A DNA stretch of 64,000 bases from Dama dama (GCF_033118175.1 NC_083698.1:47285501-47349500); one strand, 5' to 3'. Counted from the first letter of the stretch, positions 1 to 13,185 are shown. The notes: generated by a model from the letters alone, not told the origin. Numbers and translations are program-made.

Positions 1-3000
1 CAGTTTTACATATATATTCGTGTCCTTTTCACATTCTCTCCCATTATGGTTTATTACCAGATATCGACTATTGTTCCCTGTGTCTATGTGGTGATTTCTC
101 ACTTCTTTACACTTGCCCTGATCCGTCAAGTGTTAATCTCACAGTTCAGCTTTTAGAAGGAAATTTTATTCCTTTTCTTCCCAATTTCTTGGCAAGGTTC
201 TATCTTACAGTCCCATCTCTGGCCCTAAGTCAGATGCAGAAAAGAATGGTTAGTGCACAGATTCATTTTTAAGCTTTTAAATGTAGATTTGTTGGAACAA
301 ACTCTGAAACTTTTTCAGGTACTAGCAGTCTGGCCAAGAAACCAGATACGATTTGAAGAAAATATGGATGGGTTGTCTCTTCATATTTATTAGTAAGTTG
401 GGAAGTAAGTTTTAGAATTGGATCAACTTCTTAAGATTTTTATTTTGCATCCAGATAGTTATGGAAAATCCCACTGATAGTTACTGTGGAATGACTAGGA
501 TTTTCCAGGCTTTCTTCTCCCTCAGATGATGGAAAAGATTAAATAACTTTACAAGCTTCAGATAAGACAAGGCTTAGCAGAGAATGGGAAATATTAGTAA
601 TTGATACTATTTTGTTTTCTGTTTCCAACTGTTTTTTCCGGTAAACTCACAAGTGTTACATTTGGAAGACTGAAGGAAAGGCAAGATTATTTTGTATTTC
701 AGTAACATAGTGAACTTTATGGGAGAAGCAGTGTAGATACTGAATGAATTTTGTAAGACTACCAGTAACTTACTGTTCCTATTTATAAAATGGTAGATTG
801 GGAGTTGGAATTAATGAAGCTATTGATGCAAAGGGAGCAGAGTGGCACTGAGAGGATATGCACTGGTAAGTTAGAAATGTATCTTAGACGGCTATTCAGC
901 TACCAATCCCACATGTTTGAGGATTTCTTTGTTGTTGTTGTTTTTTTTTTGTTATTTTTTTTGCTGAAGGATGAAAAGAAAAGTATGTCTTAAATGGAGT
1001 GACAAGTATCCACTTTATCTTATACAAATTCTGATTAGTTCACCTCTGTCTCAGATTTTCCAGAGCATTCTACTTCTTGGAGAACAGAATATCGTTTCTC
1101 TTCTCTATTCTTAGAGAAAACCACCTAGAGTAGTGGAGAGCATGTGGACATCCATTCAGACAGTCGTGGGATGCCAAACATGGCTTCTAATCCTGGCTTC
1201 ACCCCCACAGTTCCTTTGCTTCTCGGAATATCAGTGCTTTTCATCTTTTAATTTGATTTTAATGATATCTACAGTATTTATACGAAACAATATTTAGGGC
1301 TTCTTAAAAGCTAGGCACAAATAAAATTATACGATACCATGAGAGCACTACTTGTACTTTTATTACATTAGGCTGATTCTTTTTTCTTGCAAGATGCAGT
1401 GAACTTGACATAGATTCTAAATTTATTCTTCAACTTGTCCCTTTGTGTAGATAAATTCAGATACATCTCTTTCTTCTTTCACCTTTCCACCAAAGCTTGT
1501 GTTCATGGGTAGAGATGAGATGGGCTGCCTTCCTATGCTTTGGCTCCAAACTCAGAAGGCTGTCCTCTCCGTGGAGCCTCCTGTATACGGTGGGATTGAA
1601 TGGGACTGCTTACAGGAGTGTCCCTCCAAGGATCTGCTGTGGAAGATTCATTCCAAGAGAAGTTATCACGTGGGGCAGCTTCAACAACTATATGTGTTTG
1701 AGAATCAGGATACGGGTTTTTTTCTCCAAAGGCACAATTTTATTTTGAAACTACTTCACACTTACAGAAAAAGTTGCAATTATAGTCCGTAGCCATTTTT
1801 TCCCCTGAGTCACTTGAGAGTGAGTTGCCAGCTTGATGTCCCCATGACCCCCCCCATATTTCAGTGTGTATTTCCTACAAACGGGGACATTGTCTTGGGA
1901 TACAACCATGCAAATCAGGAAATTAGCATGTGTTCCTTGCTACCATCTGAAATTCAGGTCTTACTCAAATTTTGTCACTTGCGCTTTTGATGTTCTTACA
2001 GCAGAAGGACCCAGTTCATATTTAAGCATTGAATTTAGGTGGGTCTTTTTAGTCTCTTTTTGTCAGTAACAGTTCCTAAGCCTTTTTTGCACTTCAGTAC
2101 TTTTGAAGATGATACGCCAATTATTTAGTAGAATGTTCCTTGATTTGGGTTTGTCTGATGCTTCCTCATAATTAGATTCAAGTTATTCACCTAGGGTAGA
2201 AACGGCACATCTGGATGTTTACTTTGATAACTTGATGACTGATGTCTGCAATATTTCTTAAGTGTGAAATGACACTTTTCTATTTTGTAATCCATAAGTA
2301 TTTTATAGGGAGATATTTTAAGACCATGTACATATTCCGTTCTTCATTACAGTTTCAAGTTATCCTTTTGTTTTTACCAGCATGAATATAAGGATGCTCA
2401 TTGAATTCCGTCTGCTTTCGCTATTTAGGATGTTCAGATTTGGCCAGTGGGAAGCCCTTCAAGTTGACTTCTATGTTCTTTTGACATGTCTCTCTTCTTT
2501 GAACATATCCTCGATTTCTGCCAAGATATTCCAAGCTCATCTGTGTTTTCCTTGCTGGGGTATTGAGATAAGTCATTTCTCAGGAAGCTCTGGTTACTTT
2601 TACTGGAGAATAATATTTGGAAGCCAAGGTCCCTGCTTTAGTTGTGCTCATGGTTATTGGGTGGCACTTTCCAGGCACCCTCACTAGACAAAGCAAAAAG
2701 ATATAGGTTTGAATACATACACACACACACATACTCACTCACTCACTTGTTCACACATATTTACATCCACATTTATTTCTAAGCTTCTGATTCTAATACG
2801 TAGAGATATTTATACCAGTATCTCTAATTCTGATCCACTACCACATGGATCATTCTGGATTTCTCCTGTTCATTTCTTTGCAACTCCCTTTTCAGACCAT
2901 GAGACAGCTGGCTCCCTTTACTCAATTGCAGCTGGTATCAGGCATAGCTATGCTACGCGCTCCCTACTCGGATGTCTTCCTGTTGGGCTCTGCACTCCAG

Positions 3001-3949
3001 GTCAGGCCATGCAGAGACCTACCTTGCTTGACCCTGCCTAATGGCTCTAGACTAAATTGTTTAATGAGGGGAGGGGAAGGTCAGGTTACATTTTTTCGTA
3101 TGTTTTTCTTTGGGATTTCTTGGGGCTAACATCGTTGTAAATCCTCAGAATGTGTCTGTGTGCTGGGGGAAGTAAATTAGTATGAAATATTCAACAAATT
3201 TATTTGATCCTGAGCCCTGTTTTGCACGGGTTGGGCTTTCATTTGAGGAACTCCTTTCAGACTTTCAGGATAATTACTCTTTTGCCCTTACTCCCTCCTC
3301 CTTGATCTCTGACGGCTGCAGCCAGTATTTTCTTTTATTAGCTCAGGAAGTCTGACTGCTTGTGGCATTTTGATCCTCGAAAAATAAACCATGTTGATTT
3401 GTAATAGTGAGTTTTTCTTCACGAAAGAGATTTTCTTGGAAGCACGTAAAGTTTGCTTTAAGAATCTTAATTCTGTGGGTCTATTGACCCTGAATTTCAG
3501 AGGATTGATGCTGGGATGTGGAAAAAGTGGGATGCAGGGATGAGGAAAAAGAAATTCCAAGGAAGATAAGCCTAGGAGATTAAAGGCACTGGTGGAATAG
3601 GAGAGTAATTTATAAATAGAAGCCAGAGGTGGTCGCCATACTGCTTTGAAAATATCTTTATTTCTCTCCATTAACTTTGAACTGTTTCTTCCCGATTCTG
3701 ACCTCAAAGATGGTGGTCAAGGGCAAAGTGCCCAAAGATCTGAAAATATTCCACCAATTAGTGGTTTGTTTTTCCTGGAATAAATGTGATAGGCTTATAT
3801 TTCCCCAATTCCAGTAAAAATCTTCTATTTTCCCCCTTTATAATTTATTTTACCCAGCTTTCAAGAAAAAAAAAATCTTCTCTTGATCTTCTTACTAACT
3901 GAAACTGCATTCTCTCCATCTATTTAAAGCAAATCTCATGCTAATTCCC
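1..3949. other. Non-coding, probable EPDR1 intron 1
   Basis: I see no exon, RNA gene or young repeat here. The stretch is AT-rich with only short chance open frames. It contains a CA/CACT-type simple repeat at about 2715-2755, a poly-C run near 1849 and some homopolymers. It lies upstream of EPDR1 exon 2 on the same strand and has no CpG-rich promoter-like segment, so it is inferred to be part of the long first intron. Ancient, unrecognised repeats may be present. Confidence 0.5.
2709..2757. repeat. CA/CACT simple repeat
   Basis: An imperfect microsatellite: a run of CA units followed by several CACT units in the same purine/pyrimidine phase. It could vary in length between individuals. Confidence 0.7.
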
Positions 3950-4895
3950 ATTTTTGTCCTCCCATGTTCTCTTGGACCCTCTCCAAGCAAACTTTCTCCA
4001 TCACAGCTCTACTGCAATGGCTCTGGTCAAGGACAGTATGCTCCACATTACTAATCAAGTGATCTTTTATCTGTCTTCATTTTTACTGTTGGTCATTTCC
4101 TCCATCTTGATGTATTTTCTTCTGTGGTTTTCAGGACATTACACTCTTCTAGTCCCCCTCCTCTTACCTCATTTTCTTACTTTCTCTTTCTCTTTACTGT
4201 CACACATCTTTACTGTCAGGCTGGTCCAAACCTTCATCATTCTTGCTTGGGTTTTTTGCAACAGCCACCTAATAGGTCCCTACTTCTGCCCTTCTCCCTT
4301 TGGTCTATTCTCAACATCGCAGCCTGAGTGATTTGCTAAGATTGTTGTATCATGTTGCTTGTCTGCTCAAAACCCTCCCGTGTGTTTCTATGTCTCAGAG
4401 TAAAGGTTTTGCAAGGACTTGACCGTCCTGTGGTATCTGCTCCCCCAGCCCCTCCACACCTTGTCTTGACCTCTTCACTGTATCATCCATCCATTATCAC
4501 CTCATCTCCAGCTCACTCACTCAGCCCACAGCCTCAGCATGCTCACTCCTTTGGCACTTGGGTGGTTGATTCCTCTGCCTGGAAAGCCTTTTCCCTGAAA
4601 AGCTGTATGACCCACTCGCAAATTAGACTGTCCTTTCTCTCCACAACATATACTCCACCTTGCTGCCTTTTATCTTAAAGATATTTACCTACTATCTCAT
4701 AATTTTACTAACATACTATTTTAATATTTTATTAATATGCTATTTAATTTAATTTAAATTTTAAAGTCTGTTCCCTCATTTCCTCTGCCACCCAAAGTAA
4801 AGCTCCATTAGGTCCAGGATTTTTCCCTGGTTGTTGCTGTATTTCCAGCACCATAGAATAGCCCTGACTAAATTTTTTTGAATGAGGGAATGAAT
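3950..4895 (+). mobile_element. L2 LINE fragment, ORF2 to 3' end, sense
   Basis: The sequence follows the order of the L2 3' half. It has a pyrimidine-rich coding part, then a segment about the second half of the ORF ('tctattctcaacatcgcagc', 'ctgctcaaaaccctcc'), then a part resembling 'cctctgcctggaaagcc', and finally 'tatttccagcacc' and an imperfect GAATGA repeat tail near 4875-4895. The open frames here are chance survivors in an ancient, decayed element. Confidence 0.6.
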
Positions 4896-4914
4896 GACAA
4901 TGATAACATATATT

Positions 4915-5119
4915 CATTGTAAAAGGATATCTAAAATATAGATATGCAAAGAGTAAAAATTATCCATAACTACCAAGCCAATATGACTACTGGTAACATC
5001 TTCTAAATATCCTTGGAGACTTTCAGAAGCACAATTTACATACTGTAGCACACACTGTTTGGTAATAGGCTGTTTTTCATTTAACAATATTGTGCAAGCT
5101 CATCCATACTGACTAGTCT
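4915..5119 (-). mobile_element. Ancient L1-type 3' UTR fragment, antisense
   Basis: The text resembles the antisense 3' region of old mammalian L1 elements, with phrases such as 'ctactggtaacatcttc' and 'tttttcatttaacaatat'. It is highly diverged. The following L2 piece appears to interrupt it, since similar text resumes after 5395. Confidence 0.35.
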
Positions 5120-5395
5120 TCTTGTATCATCTTTGAACTCCTGGCTTTTCTCCATTCAGGTCTTAGCCCAGAGGGGCCTTATGTGACTGTCCAATAAAGC
5201 CCTCCCCACTACCCACTCTCCATCACATCTCATTCTGTTTTACTCAGGACACTATCACTGAGTGACATTGTCTTGAGTCTCTCTTCCGGGGAGTGAGAGG
5301 AGAAATTGATCAGTCTGGTATAGAACTGAAAGTCCAGCACCTAGAAGTGCTTGGGACATAGTATATCTCAATAATGTTTATTGAATGAATAAATA
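5120..5395 (+). mobile_element. L2 LINE 3' end, sense
   Basis: A second, shorter L2 copy. It includes 'ttctccattcaggtcttagc', a 'ccagcacctagaa' segment and the tail 'tttattgaatgaataaata', which is the characteristic L2 3' terminus. Confidence 0.55.
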
Positions 5396-5900
5396 CCATT
5401 TTTATGACTTTTGAATTACTAGTATCATACATGTTCATGGTGGAAAATCTAGGTAACCAGGAATAGCAAAATAGAGTAAAGAGAATCATGTTGTCCAGAA
5501 TTAACAACCCTTATATACGTGCTTCTAGATTTTTCAATTTCCATTTCTGTATATACAATTCTAAAATTCAATTATAAACATGCTATGTGAGTTTTAAAAA
5601 TTTAACAAAACATTGCATATTTTCATGCCACTATGAAATCTTTAACAAACCATTTTTAATGACTGCACGGTATTCTGGCTAATGGATGGAACACAGTTTC
5701 TATAAGCAATCCCTAATAGGGGACAGTTAGATTTCTTTCTCCTTTATGTTTCACTACTATAAATAACTACATGTATAACCTTATATTTGTGTGCAGTTTA
5801 CTTTAAAAATATTTTGCACAGATTCCTGGATAAGAAAATGGTTGAAAAGGGATTACACATTTATAAAATTTTGACCACTTTACTTTTCAGGAAGGTTGTT
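5396..5900 (-). mobile_element. Ancient L1-type fragment, antisense
   Basis: Diverged antisense L1-like sequence running from 3' UTR-like text into the C-terminal ORF2 region. 'tttttaatgactgcacggta' corresponds to the usual antisense 'atggctgcatagtattcc' block. It has many indels and no coding capacity. Confidence 0.35.
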
Positions 5901-6169
5901 CCAGCTGATATTTCAACTGGCAAAATATGAATGTTCTTATTTACCCCACTCACACCTACAAGGAGCCTCGTTAATTTTTAGCAATTTCAAATATGATAAA
6001 CAAGAAACTGAAAGGCAAAATGACACACTGCAGTGATGTCACACTCCCTTGTCATGAGTCTCACTCTAAAGCGAATGCCTCTAATTTGTAAGTTAAGTCT
6101 CCTACAGGCTGCTGGTTTAACAAAGACACACTATCATGTTCAGTAAATATTTCTCTGACCTATTTTATA

Positions 6170-6900
6170 AAGAATTTATTCTGATCAGGATGAGTCTTAA
6201 ACTTCCCCAGCTTAGTGATTTATACTAATAGATTGCCTAATATTTAACCATCTTTGCATCCCTGAAATAAATTATATCATTATGTATTATTTTTAATAGT
6301 CTGATTGATTTGCTAACATTTAATATTTGTTTTTAATCCATAGCCATAATTTAATTTGATCTATAGTTTATATTTTTGTGTTTTCTATATTTTAATGTTA
6401 GAGTTTAATAGTTTTGTAAAAGAACTGGCAATCTTTCTGTATTTCTGTATGCTCTATAGCCTTGAGGTTGGAAAAAACTGATTCATGAAACCATGTGGAC
6501 CCATCTCTTTTTGAAGAAGTAATTCTTTGATCTCTTTTTAAGATCAAAGTTCTAAGATCTCACTAGGCTTTTATAAGGATTTTTCCTCTAGTTTTTGACC
6601 AGCTTACCTTTCTGCTTAAGTCTGAGTCAGTTTTGGTTGTTTATATTTTCCTAGAAAATCTTTTACTTAATCAACATTGTATTTATCATCATAACAAGTT
6701 TGTGCATGGTATTCTCTTAACTCTCAAAAAAACTTCACCTTATCTATCAATATCCCCTTTTCTTCCCAATATTTAAATTTTCTTTTTTTTCCTCTAAATT
6801 ACATTTTAACAATATGCTAATGGATTTGTGTGATGGTTTTATGGTTTATTATTCATTTGTGTTTTACATCCAATATCTTCTTTGTTAAGAATAATTTTTG
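6170..6900 (-). mobile_element. Old L1 ORF2 fragment, antisense
   Basis: Antisense traces of the L1 reverse-transcriptase region. 'catctttgcatccctgaaat' followed by 'attgatttgctaacattt' matches the order seen in the young L1 copies of this window ('ccttgcattcctgggat', then 'ctgtttgctagaattttg'). It then drifts into 'gagtcagttttggttg'-type text from the 5' side of the RT domain. It is heavily mutated. Confidence 0.45.
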
Positions 6901-7674
6901 TGAATTAAATTTCTGTGTCTACCCATATTTTGAAAAGTTTTGAAGCAGGGTTATAGTGGAGCACACAGTCCACTGCAGGTAGAAGGGCATGCCATGACCA
7001 GTACATCCCCCAGATTCCTTTCATCCATGAGCTACTCACAGCTCTTCTCTCATCAAACACTGTTTACAGTGCTTCTCCTGCTTCTCACTCTCTCTGGTTT
7101 GGAAAATTTTCCCTAATACGGGCATTGGACGTTCCCCCACGATCAATGGTTTCCTTCTGAAGCAGTACCTCTTGAACCGAGAGGTACTGAAGAATCAGAC
7201 CCCTAGCAGGGTGACTGCATTGCCCTCAGACTTTCCAAAGAAGGGAGGAACTCTTGGGACAAATGGCTCCCCAACAGAAGCAGCAGCTGCCCCTGGACAA
7301 AAAGGCTGCAGGTCCTTGGATGACCCCTGTCCTTTCATGGCAGGTTGTTTTGTTGTTAAAGTTAGGTCTACTGGGAGAGGTCCAGAGTGTGAATTCTGCC
7401 AGTGAGTGAGGACCCTTGTCTGGGTTTGAGTTTTCACTGTATCTTCACATGGTGGGCATGGTCAGCTAGCTCTTTGACATTTCTCTCTTTTTTTTATCCA
7501 TTCATAAATTTTATAAAATTTGAGGGAGACATATCAATCCTACCAAAGTTATTATTAAAAAGGAAGGCCAGAACTTATTCCAAGTATTTTTTCATACCAG
7601 GATTATATGATAACAAAATCAAGCAATACATTGTAAGAAAATCACAAATTTTTTCATGAGTATAGATGTAAACA
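6901..7674. other. Non-coding, no feature recognised
   Basis: Mixed-composition intronic sequence. Short open frames exist on both strands around 7172-7437, but they have no splice-site support, recognisable domain or conserved motif. I see nothing else here. Confidence 0.4.
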
Positions 7675-7677
7675 TTC

Positions 7678-7737
7678 TTTTTTAAATAAATTTATTCATT
7701 TTAATTGAAGGCTAATTACTTTACAATATTGTGTAAA
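7678..7737 (-). mobile_element. Young-type L1 3' tail fragment, antisense
   Basis: A roughly 60-bp T-rich piece ending 'gctaattactttacaatat' is the antisense counterpart of the last ~45 nt of the L1 at 27583-32223, whose 3' end reads 'gaagtaattagcctccaac' before its A-tail. Nothing more of the element is visible, so it is a very short 5'-truncated copy or a remnant. Confidence 0.5.
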
Positions 7738-7774
7738 CATTCTTAATAAACTATTAGCATATTAAATCCAATAG

Positions 7775-7999
7775 TGTATTTGTGTGTGCTCAGTCGCTTA
7801 AGTCATGTCCGACTCTTTGTGACCCTATGGACTATTGCCTGCCTGACTCCTCTGTCCATGAGAGTCTCTAGGCAAGAATAGTGGAGCACGTTACCATGCC
7901 CTCCTCCAGGGACTCTTCTGACCCAGGAATTGAACCTGCGTCTCCTACGTCTTCTGCGCTGTAGGCAGATTCTTTACCCACTGAGCCACGTGGGAAGCT
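7775..7999 (-). mobile_element. Bov-tA SINE, antisense, with TSD
   Basis: A complete Bov-tA SINE in reverse orientation. It begins with the BovB-derived tail ('gctcagtcgcttaagtcatg') and ends with the tRNA-Glu-derived head ('ctgagccacgtgggaagc'). A short direct repeat, ttaaatccaa, flanks it at 7762-7771 and 8000-8009, which fits LINE-driven target-site duplication. Confidence 0.85.
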
Positions 8000-8021
8000 T
8001 TAAATCCAACAGTATGTAATT

Positions 8022-8022
8022 T

Positions 8023-8053
<31 letters not shown>

Positions 8054-8059
8054 ATATAA
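8022..8059. repeat. (TA)n microsatellite
   Basis: Nearly pure TA dinucleotide repeat with one TTTA interruption, directly after the SINE at 7775-7999. It is likely length-polymorphic. Confidence 0.85.
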
Positions 8060-8305
8060 TGGATCATTGACCTAGTGGTGATTATGCAAGTTTGATTTAA
8101 TGTTAAAAATTCAGTCAATATAACTCACTATATTTATAGAATAAAAAGAAAAATTATACAGTCATCTGAAGAAATATAGAAAGATCATTTGGTAACATTC
8201 AACATCCATGGCAGGCAGGCCCTGAACCCAGCCCCAGCAGGGCCTTACTTCTGCCTCTGAGAGCTACTATGTGAATTTTTTTTTTTTAATTGGAGGATAA
8301 TCCCA

Positions 8306-8430
8306 TTCGTGAAGGCTCTTGGCCAAATCACCTTTCAAAGACCTCACTCCTAAATACTCATCTTGGGCTTTAGGTTTTCAACATAACTTTGGGGGAGAAA
8401 AAATTCAGGTCATAGGACCCAGAGAATCTG
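8306..8430 (-). mobile_element. Possible MaLR-type LTR fragment
   Basis: The text 'ttaggttttcaacataact' followed by a G run resembles a block found near the end of some mammalian MaLR LTRs in antisense. The match is short and the family is uncertain. It could equally be unique intronic DNA. A T14 run and a short L1-tail-like piece precede it (8276-8305). Confidence 0.2.
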
Positions 8431-9924
8431 CTCTTGAGCATCTCAGAAGTCGTCAAGGAAGATGCTGGCCAATGGGAAGATAGTGGCACAGGGCCAAGGG
8501 GCTCGCGGGTTCCTGGGTCTGATGTAATCTTGTCAGCTATAGGTGAGATATAACTTATGAGGACTATAGGAGGTATCGTGAACCACCAGCCTAGTTGGTG
8601 TGGCATCCAGGAACAGCCATAATGAATGCAAGGGCTTCAAGGTTGCTTGAAAATACTTGCAGGGAAGACTGTGGTGAGCAGGACCATCAGCACTGATGCC
8701 AAAGCTACTAAAACATTGGCCCCAAGTCCCTTAATGGGACACTTCTTGTATCCTTTGAAATCATAAGGCCTGCTGCCCAGAGTGTCTCACTGAGAAGCCA
8801 GTGACCCAGGATCCAAGCTGGAAGAGGCAGACATTCATCTGAGGAAGATGCCCGACCACCATGGAGCTATTTGAGCTGGCTGAAGTCAAGTGGAAACAGC
8901 ACCTGCTTCAGAATCTCCAGGACAGCTCTTGGCAGAGAGGCCCTGGTGGAAGTGGGGAGGTAGAGGCAGTAAAGGTAGAGAAAGCCCAGGGGGATAGAAA
9001 TTCTCATTTCAGGAGAAACAGGCAGTGGACCAGTGGAAATTCTATAGCCTATGCTCTTGGGAGCAAAGGATGCTGGGGAGAGAATCCACCTCATATTTAA
9101 TACCCTCTGAGATGCCACGTTGCGTGCTGTGTTCTGGCGTGGTTTACATGTTTCCTCTGGATGTGGGAGTCCTCCCTTTCAGTCGCGCTCTTTGTAACAG
9201 ATTCTATTTTGGACAGTGATTCCCCTTGCAGCCAGTGTTGGTTATTGTCTGGCTTACCCCTGAGACCCCAAGGAGCCACCCTCCTGAAGGCTTAGTCCTC
9301 TTTGGGATCTGCTTTTCTGGTGCCAGAACACAGTTTCTTTTGTAAAAGACAAGTATTTATTTAGGTCCCACTTGGTATGTGGAAAAGAATTTAAAGTGTT
9401 TGGATGGCTTCTCGTCTTTCCTTCTTTCACCACGCTGTCAAGCCTCTAAAAGGTCAACTTCTTCGCTTGTAAAACACAGAGGAATTTTTATAGTGTGTGT
9501 TTGTATAAACTGCTAAGTAGCTTTGCCACAGTGTCCTCTGTTAAATGAGAAACATGAATTATTTTACTACTTTTATTATTCACTGCAGTTTCTTTTATAT
9601 TTATATTCACATTCACCTAACTTCTAGATTTGTTTCATGTTTTGGTCAGCTAGAGAATATATTCAATTAATTTTTTTCAGATACGGTATTGCTGTGGTGG
9701 TGTAATTTCAGAGATTTTGAATGTCGGAGAATTTCTTATTGTTTTTTCACATAATGATAATTTGGGGGTGCATATAATTCATTGGGTAATAATAGTATTT
9801 TTGCTTAAATTTTTTATGGCATTTAGAATTCTAGAAGTTTGATACCAAAGTAATTTTGGTTTAGTTTTAACATTTTTTTTCTGCCCAAGTCTTTGTAGAC
9901 TGTATTTTGTTAACCTTGAACCTT
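8431..9924. other. Non-coding, no feature recognised
   Basis: Intronic sequence of moderate GC content up to about 9300, then AT-rich. Overlapping short open frames around 8861-9279 on both strands look like chance. None has domain similarity or a convincing exon structure. Confidence 0.4.
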
Positions 9925-10160
9925 TTTAAATTAAAAATTTTTATTGAAGTATAGTTGATTTACAATGGTTTAGGTATACAGAAAAGAGGTTCAGTTATAT
10001 ATGTATACATATATATATGTATATATATTTTTTCAGATTCTTTTCCATTATAAGTTATTATAACATATTCAATAGAGTTCCCTGTGCTATATAATAGGTC
10101 CTTGATGTTTATCTATTTTGTAGATAGTTGGGTATATATGTTAATCTTTGAATTTTATTA
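9925..10160 (-). mobile_element. L1 3' end, antisense
   Basis: The antisense 3' terminus of an artiodactyl L1: 'ttattgaagtatagttgat', then a TA-rich patch, then 'agagttccctgtgctatata'. This is the mirror of the sense copy at 60090-60235, which reads 'ctgtatagcacagggaac'. An internal TATA-type repeat lies at 9998-10030. Confidence 0.7.
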
Positions 10161-10600
10161 ACATCTCTTGGTTAATGTGCAGTTCTAGGGAAATTTCTGG
10201 AGGCTTGATATTTTTTCTTCTCTATTTGTTCCTTGTAAAATCTCCCTCTACTTATCATGTACTGATTCTTAACACCTGCACCCCCCCACACACATTTTTT
10301 ATCTTTTCATTAGCCTTTCATCACTTTTTATGCTTCTTTCACTTGAGCTCTGGAATAGCACCTTTTAACTCACTGCTTCTGCTTTTTGTTTTTGTTGGTT
10401 CCCATAGCCAGTCTGCTTCATACTACTTTCACTGCACTTTCTATCTTGATAATCATGTTTTCATTGGAAAGCTATTCTTGTGGTCATACATTATTCCTTT
10501 TCTTCTTAAATGCAAAGTCCCAAACCCCAGTGACAGTGGAAAATAAGCCTTGTGTCTGTGCTGCTGACCGTCGGCTGGGAGGCGGCGGGTGTGTCACAGC
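10161..10600. other. Non-coding, no feature recognised
   Basis: Pyrimidine-rich intronic sequence. The overlapping open frames at 10148-10604 are low-complexity hydrophobic translations of T/C-rich DNA with no recognisable domain. Confidence 0.4.
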
Positions 10601-10604
10601 GTAG

Positions 10605-10822
10605 TGTGTGCCGTGTGCTGAGTCGCTTCATCGTGCTCAACTCTCTGCGACCCCACGGACGGTAGCCCGCCAGGCTCTTCTGTCCATGGGATCTCCAGGC
10701 AAGAGTACTGGAGTGGGTTGCCTTGCCCTCCTCTAGGGGATCTTCCCGACCCAGACATTGAATCCGTTTCTTATGTCTCCTGCATTGGCAGACAGGTTCT
10801 TTACCACTAGCGCCACCTGGGA
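10605..10822 (-). mobile_element. Bov-tA SINE, antisense
   Basis: A Bov-tA SINE in reverse. The BovB-like end is 'gtgctgagtcgcttcatcg', the middle block is 'actggagtgggttgccttgc', and the tRNA-derived head is 'ttaccactagcgccacctgg'. The target-site duplication is not clear. Confidence 0.85.
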
Positions 10823-13084
10823 ACTATTACTTTCTGCTGAAAAGCAGAGTGCTGACTATAAGACCCTGACTATGCTTGTATCCTCCCAACCTCTTTAATA
10901 CTCCTGACATGAAGTTTTAGAAATCACCATGTACCATGACAACATGGGTATCTCAGTACTAATGAGGTGTTTTCTTTTAGTGGTGGTAGGAAAAAACCCC
11001 TCCTTGAATTATTGCCTCATGAGAAATTTTTTATTATTATCTTTCATCAGATGAAAGAATATATGCCTACACATTGCCAGTATTCATCCAGATACATTTT
11101 TTTTGGGGAAAAAAATCTCTTTAGTTTCTTGAGCATCCTTTTCTTCTTTTGAACTAGAATCCAAGTAGTGGAGGCCCATCACCTTACAGCTTCTTAAATT
11201 GCACACATAATTATTCTTTGATTTGACTTTTCCTAGGGCTGCATTCTCAAGTAATTGAATTTTCCTTTTGTTATATGCGGTTGGCATCAGCCTGCATGAT
11301 GAGTTGGTGTCTAACACGACAATGTTGAAATAACGTTTTTCTTTTATGTCTCATGATTACTGTAGGGTGTAACTCGATCTTGGTATACGCCAGAATGTCA
11401 AGTGGCCGCAGCTCAGTTCTTCCTGCTGAGAGTCAGAGAGCCGGCATGCATTACTAATCTATTATACTGCATATTAAACAAATCCAAAATTTGTCCAATT
11501 TCTTCCATAAAAGCCAAAGTACTTTTGTAATCACAAAATAATATTTGTCCACTCCCTTTTCTGTAATTTAGTATATCTTGGATGGCCAAGTACTTCTACG
11601 TGAATGGGAAAAATCATTCCTTTCCCCTGTGGAAGGACACAAAGAGTGTGCTGTTAGTGAATTAGAGAGAGTCTGATTGGAGATCACAATTTGGGTTTGA
11701 TCATGGCATCATTATTTACTACTAAATTATGCTCCGAGCCTCATATTTTCTCATCCATTTTTTTTAAATGAAAAAAGCTAATAATGTCAGCCAGCTGAAT
11801 TTGCCAGTTTGTAACTTCTGCCCTATACTGTTTTTTTTTTTTTTTTTCTCTGACTACCCCAATTCAAGGCAGAAAAACTTTTGCCTTTTGGCTGTGAAGG
11901 CAGTAGCTTTTGGGTTCATTTATGCCCGGGCCAGGCTCTGGTATTTCGAGTCCTAGGATTAACCAAATCCTTGCACGCTGCTCCTTCTGGAAGGCTCTCA
12001 TAGACTTGTTGTTATAAGGTATCCAATAGGTAATATCTATGAAGTATTCCTTTTTACTTATTTCTTCTTTTGGCTGCAGAAAATTTGACTGTCATTGGCT
12101 TAAATTAAAAGGATGTTTGTTGTTTACTTCAGAATTCTGGTGATATGTGTTTGTAGGTTTGACTCAGCAGTTTCATCAGGGGTCCTGGTTCTTCTCCATC
12201 CATCCACTCTGCCACTCTCAGTATGCTGACTCATAGTTGCAAGAGGGTATGCTGACATGTTGCCTCATGGCTTCAAGATGGCTGCCTTGACTCCAAGTCT
12301 TATGTTCTTACTCAACTATGTTCAAAGAAAATGAAGGAAGTGGAACAGAGATTCTCCTCTCTTTTTTATGAGAGGAAAGAAATTTCCAAAGGATTCCCTT
12401 TCCCCATAGACTTATTTTTAGGTCTTCAAGACCAGAACTGATAATACTCCTAGCTTCAAAGAAGACTAAGAAAATGAGTATATGAGTATACTTTCTCAGC
12501 CTCTATATTGAGAGGCAGGTCAGGAAGAATGGGTGAGAATGCCTGCTATGTCTTCCACAAAAGGCCTTATTATGCCTCAGAAGTGCTATCTCTATCTCTC
12601 CATTTCATCTGAATGAATTAACCTTTTGCTACATAGTAGATTGCATCTTAATGTGTACATGTTAAGTGAAGAGTTTACTTGTTAAACATTAACTGATTAT
12701 GGCAAATACAACTGTAATCAGACTTTCCTATAAAGCTATAAATCCTTGCATTTATGCAATAATTTCACATTCATTATCTAAAATTGTCTTCATAATAATG
12801 CTGTGAGATTTAAAATTTTGGTCTCTCTTTACATATGGAAAATATAGAGTTTAAAATTATGATGATATAGTTCACCATTGGTAGACTGTGATCCTTAATT
12901 CCTTGACCAAAGCTTCTTGACAGTGCTTTTAACACTGTAAAGTCTGTAAACATTATCCTGAGGTAGGAAAATTAGACAGAAAGGTTTTCTCCCATTTTCT
13001 CATAGTAGCATACACTTTTAATACCTTTTCTAATGGGAGGAAATTAATGATACTCTACACGCAGTTAAAAATTCCACTGTTCCA
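10823..13084. other. Non-coding, no confident feature
   Basis: Intronic DNA without a recognisable exon. A block at about 12100-12440 ('cttcaagatggctgccttg' and neighbours) has the feel of an ancient interspersed repeat, but I cannot name the family. There is a T17 run near 11831. Confidence 0.35.
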
Positions 13085-13185
13085 TTTTGGGAAATAGTAG
13101 TACCTCATATCAGAGAGGTACTGGAGGTACTGGAGGTACTGGAGGTACCGTTTTGGGAAATAGTAGTACCTCATATCAGAGAGGT
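13085..13185. repeat. 35-bp tandem duplication with 9-bp core repeats
   Basis: A 35-bp segment starting ttttgggaaatag is present twice, identically, at 13085-13119 and 13151-13185. Between them (13120-13150) lie three copies of ggtactgga-type 9-mers. The duplicated unit includes the first nine bases of the SINE fragment that follows, so the duplication arose after that SINE inserted. Confidence 0.85.

Noticed and set aside
7172..7437. Overlapping short frames as a small gene
   Set aside because: No homology, no Kozak or splice support, and both strands are equally open.
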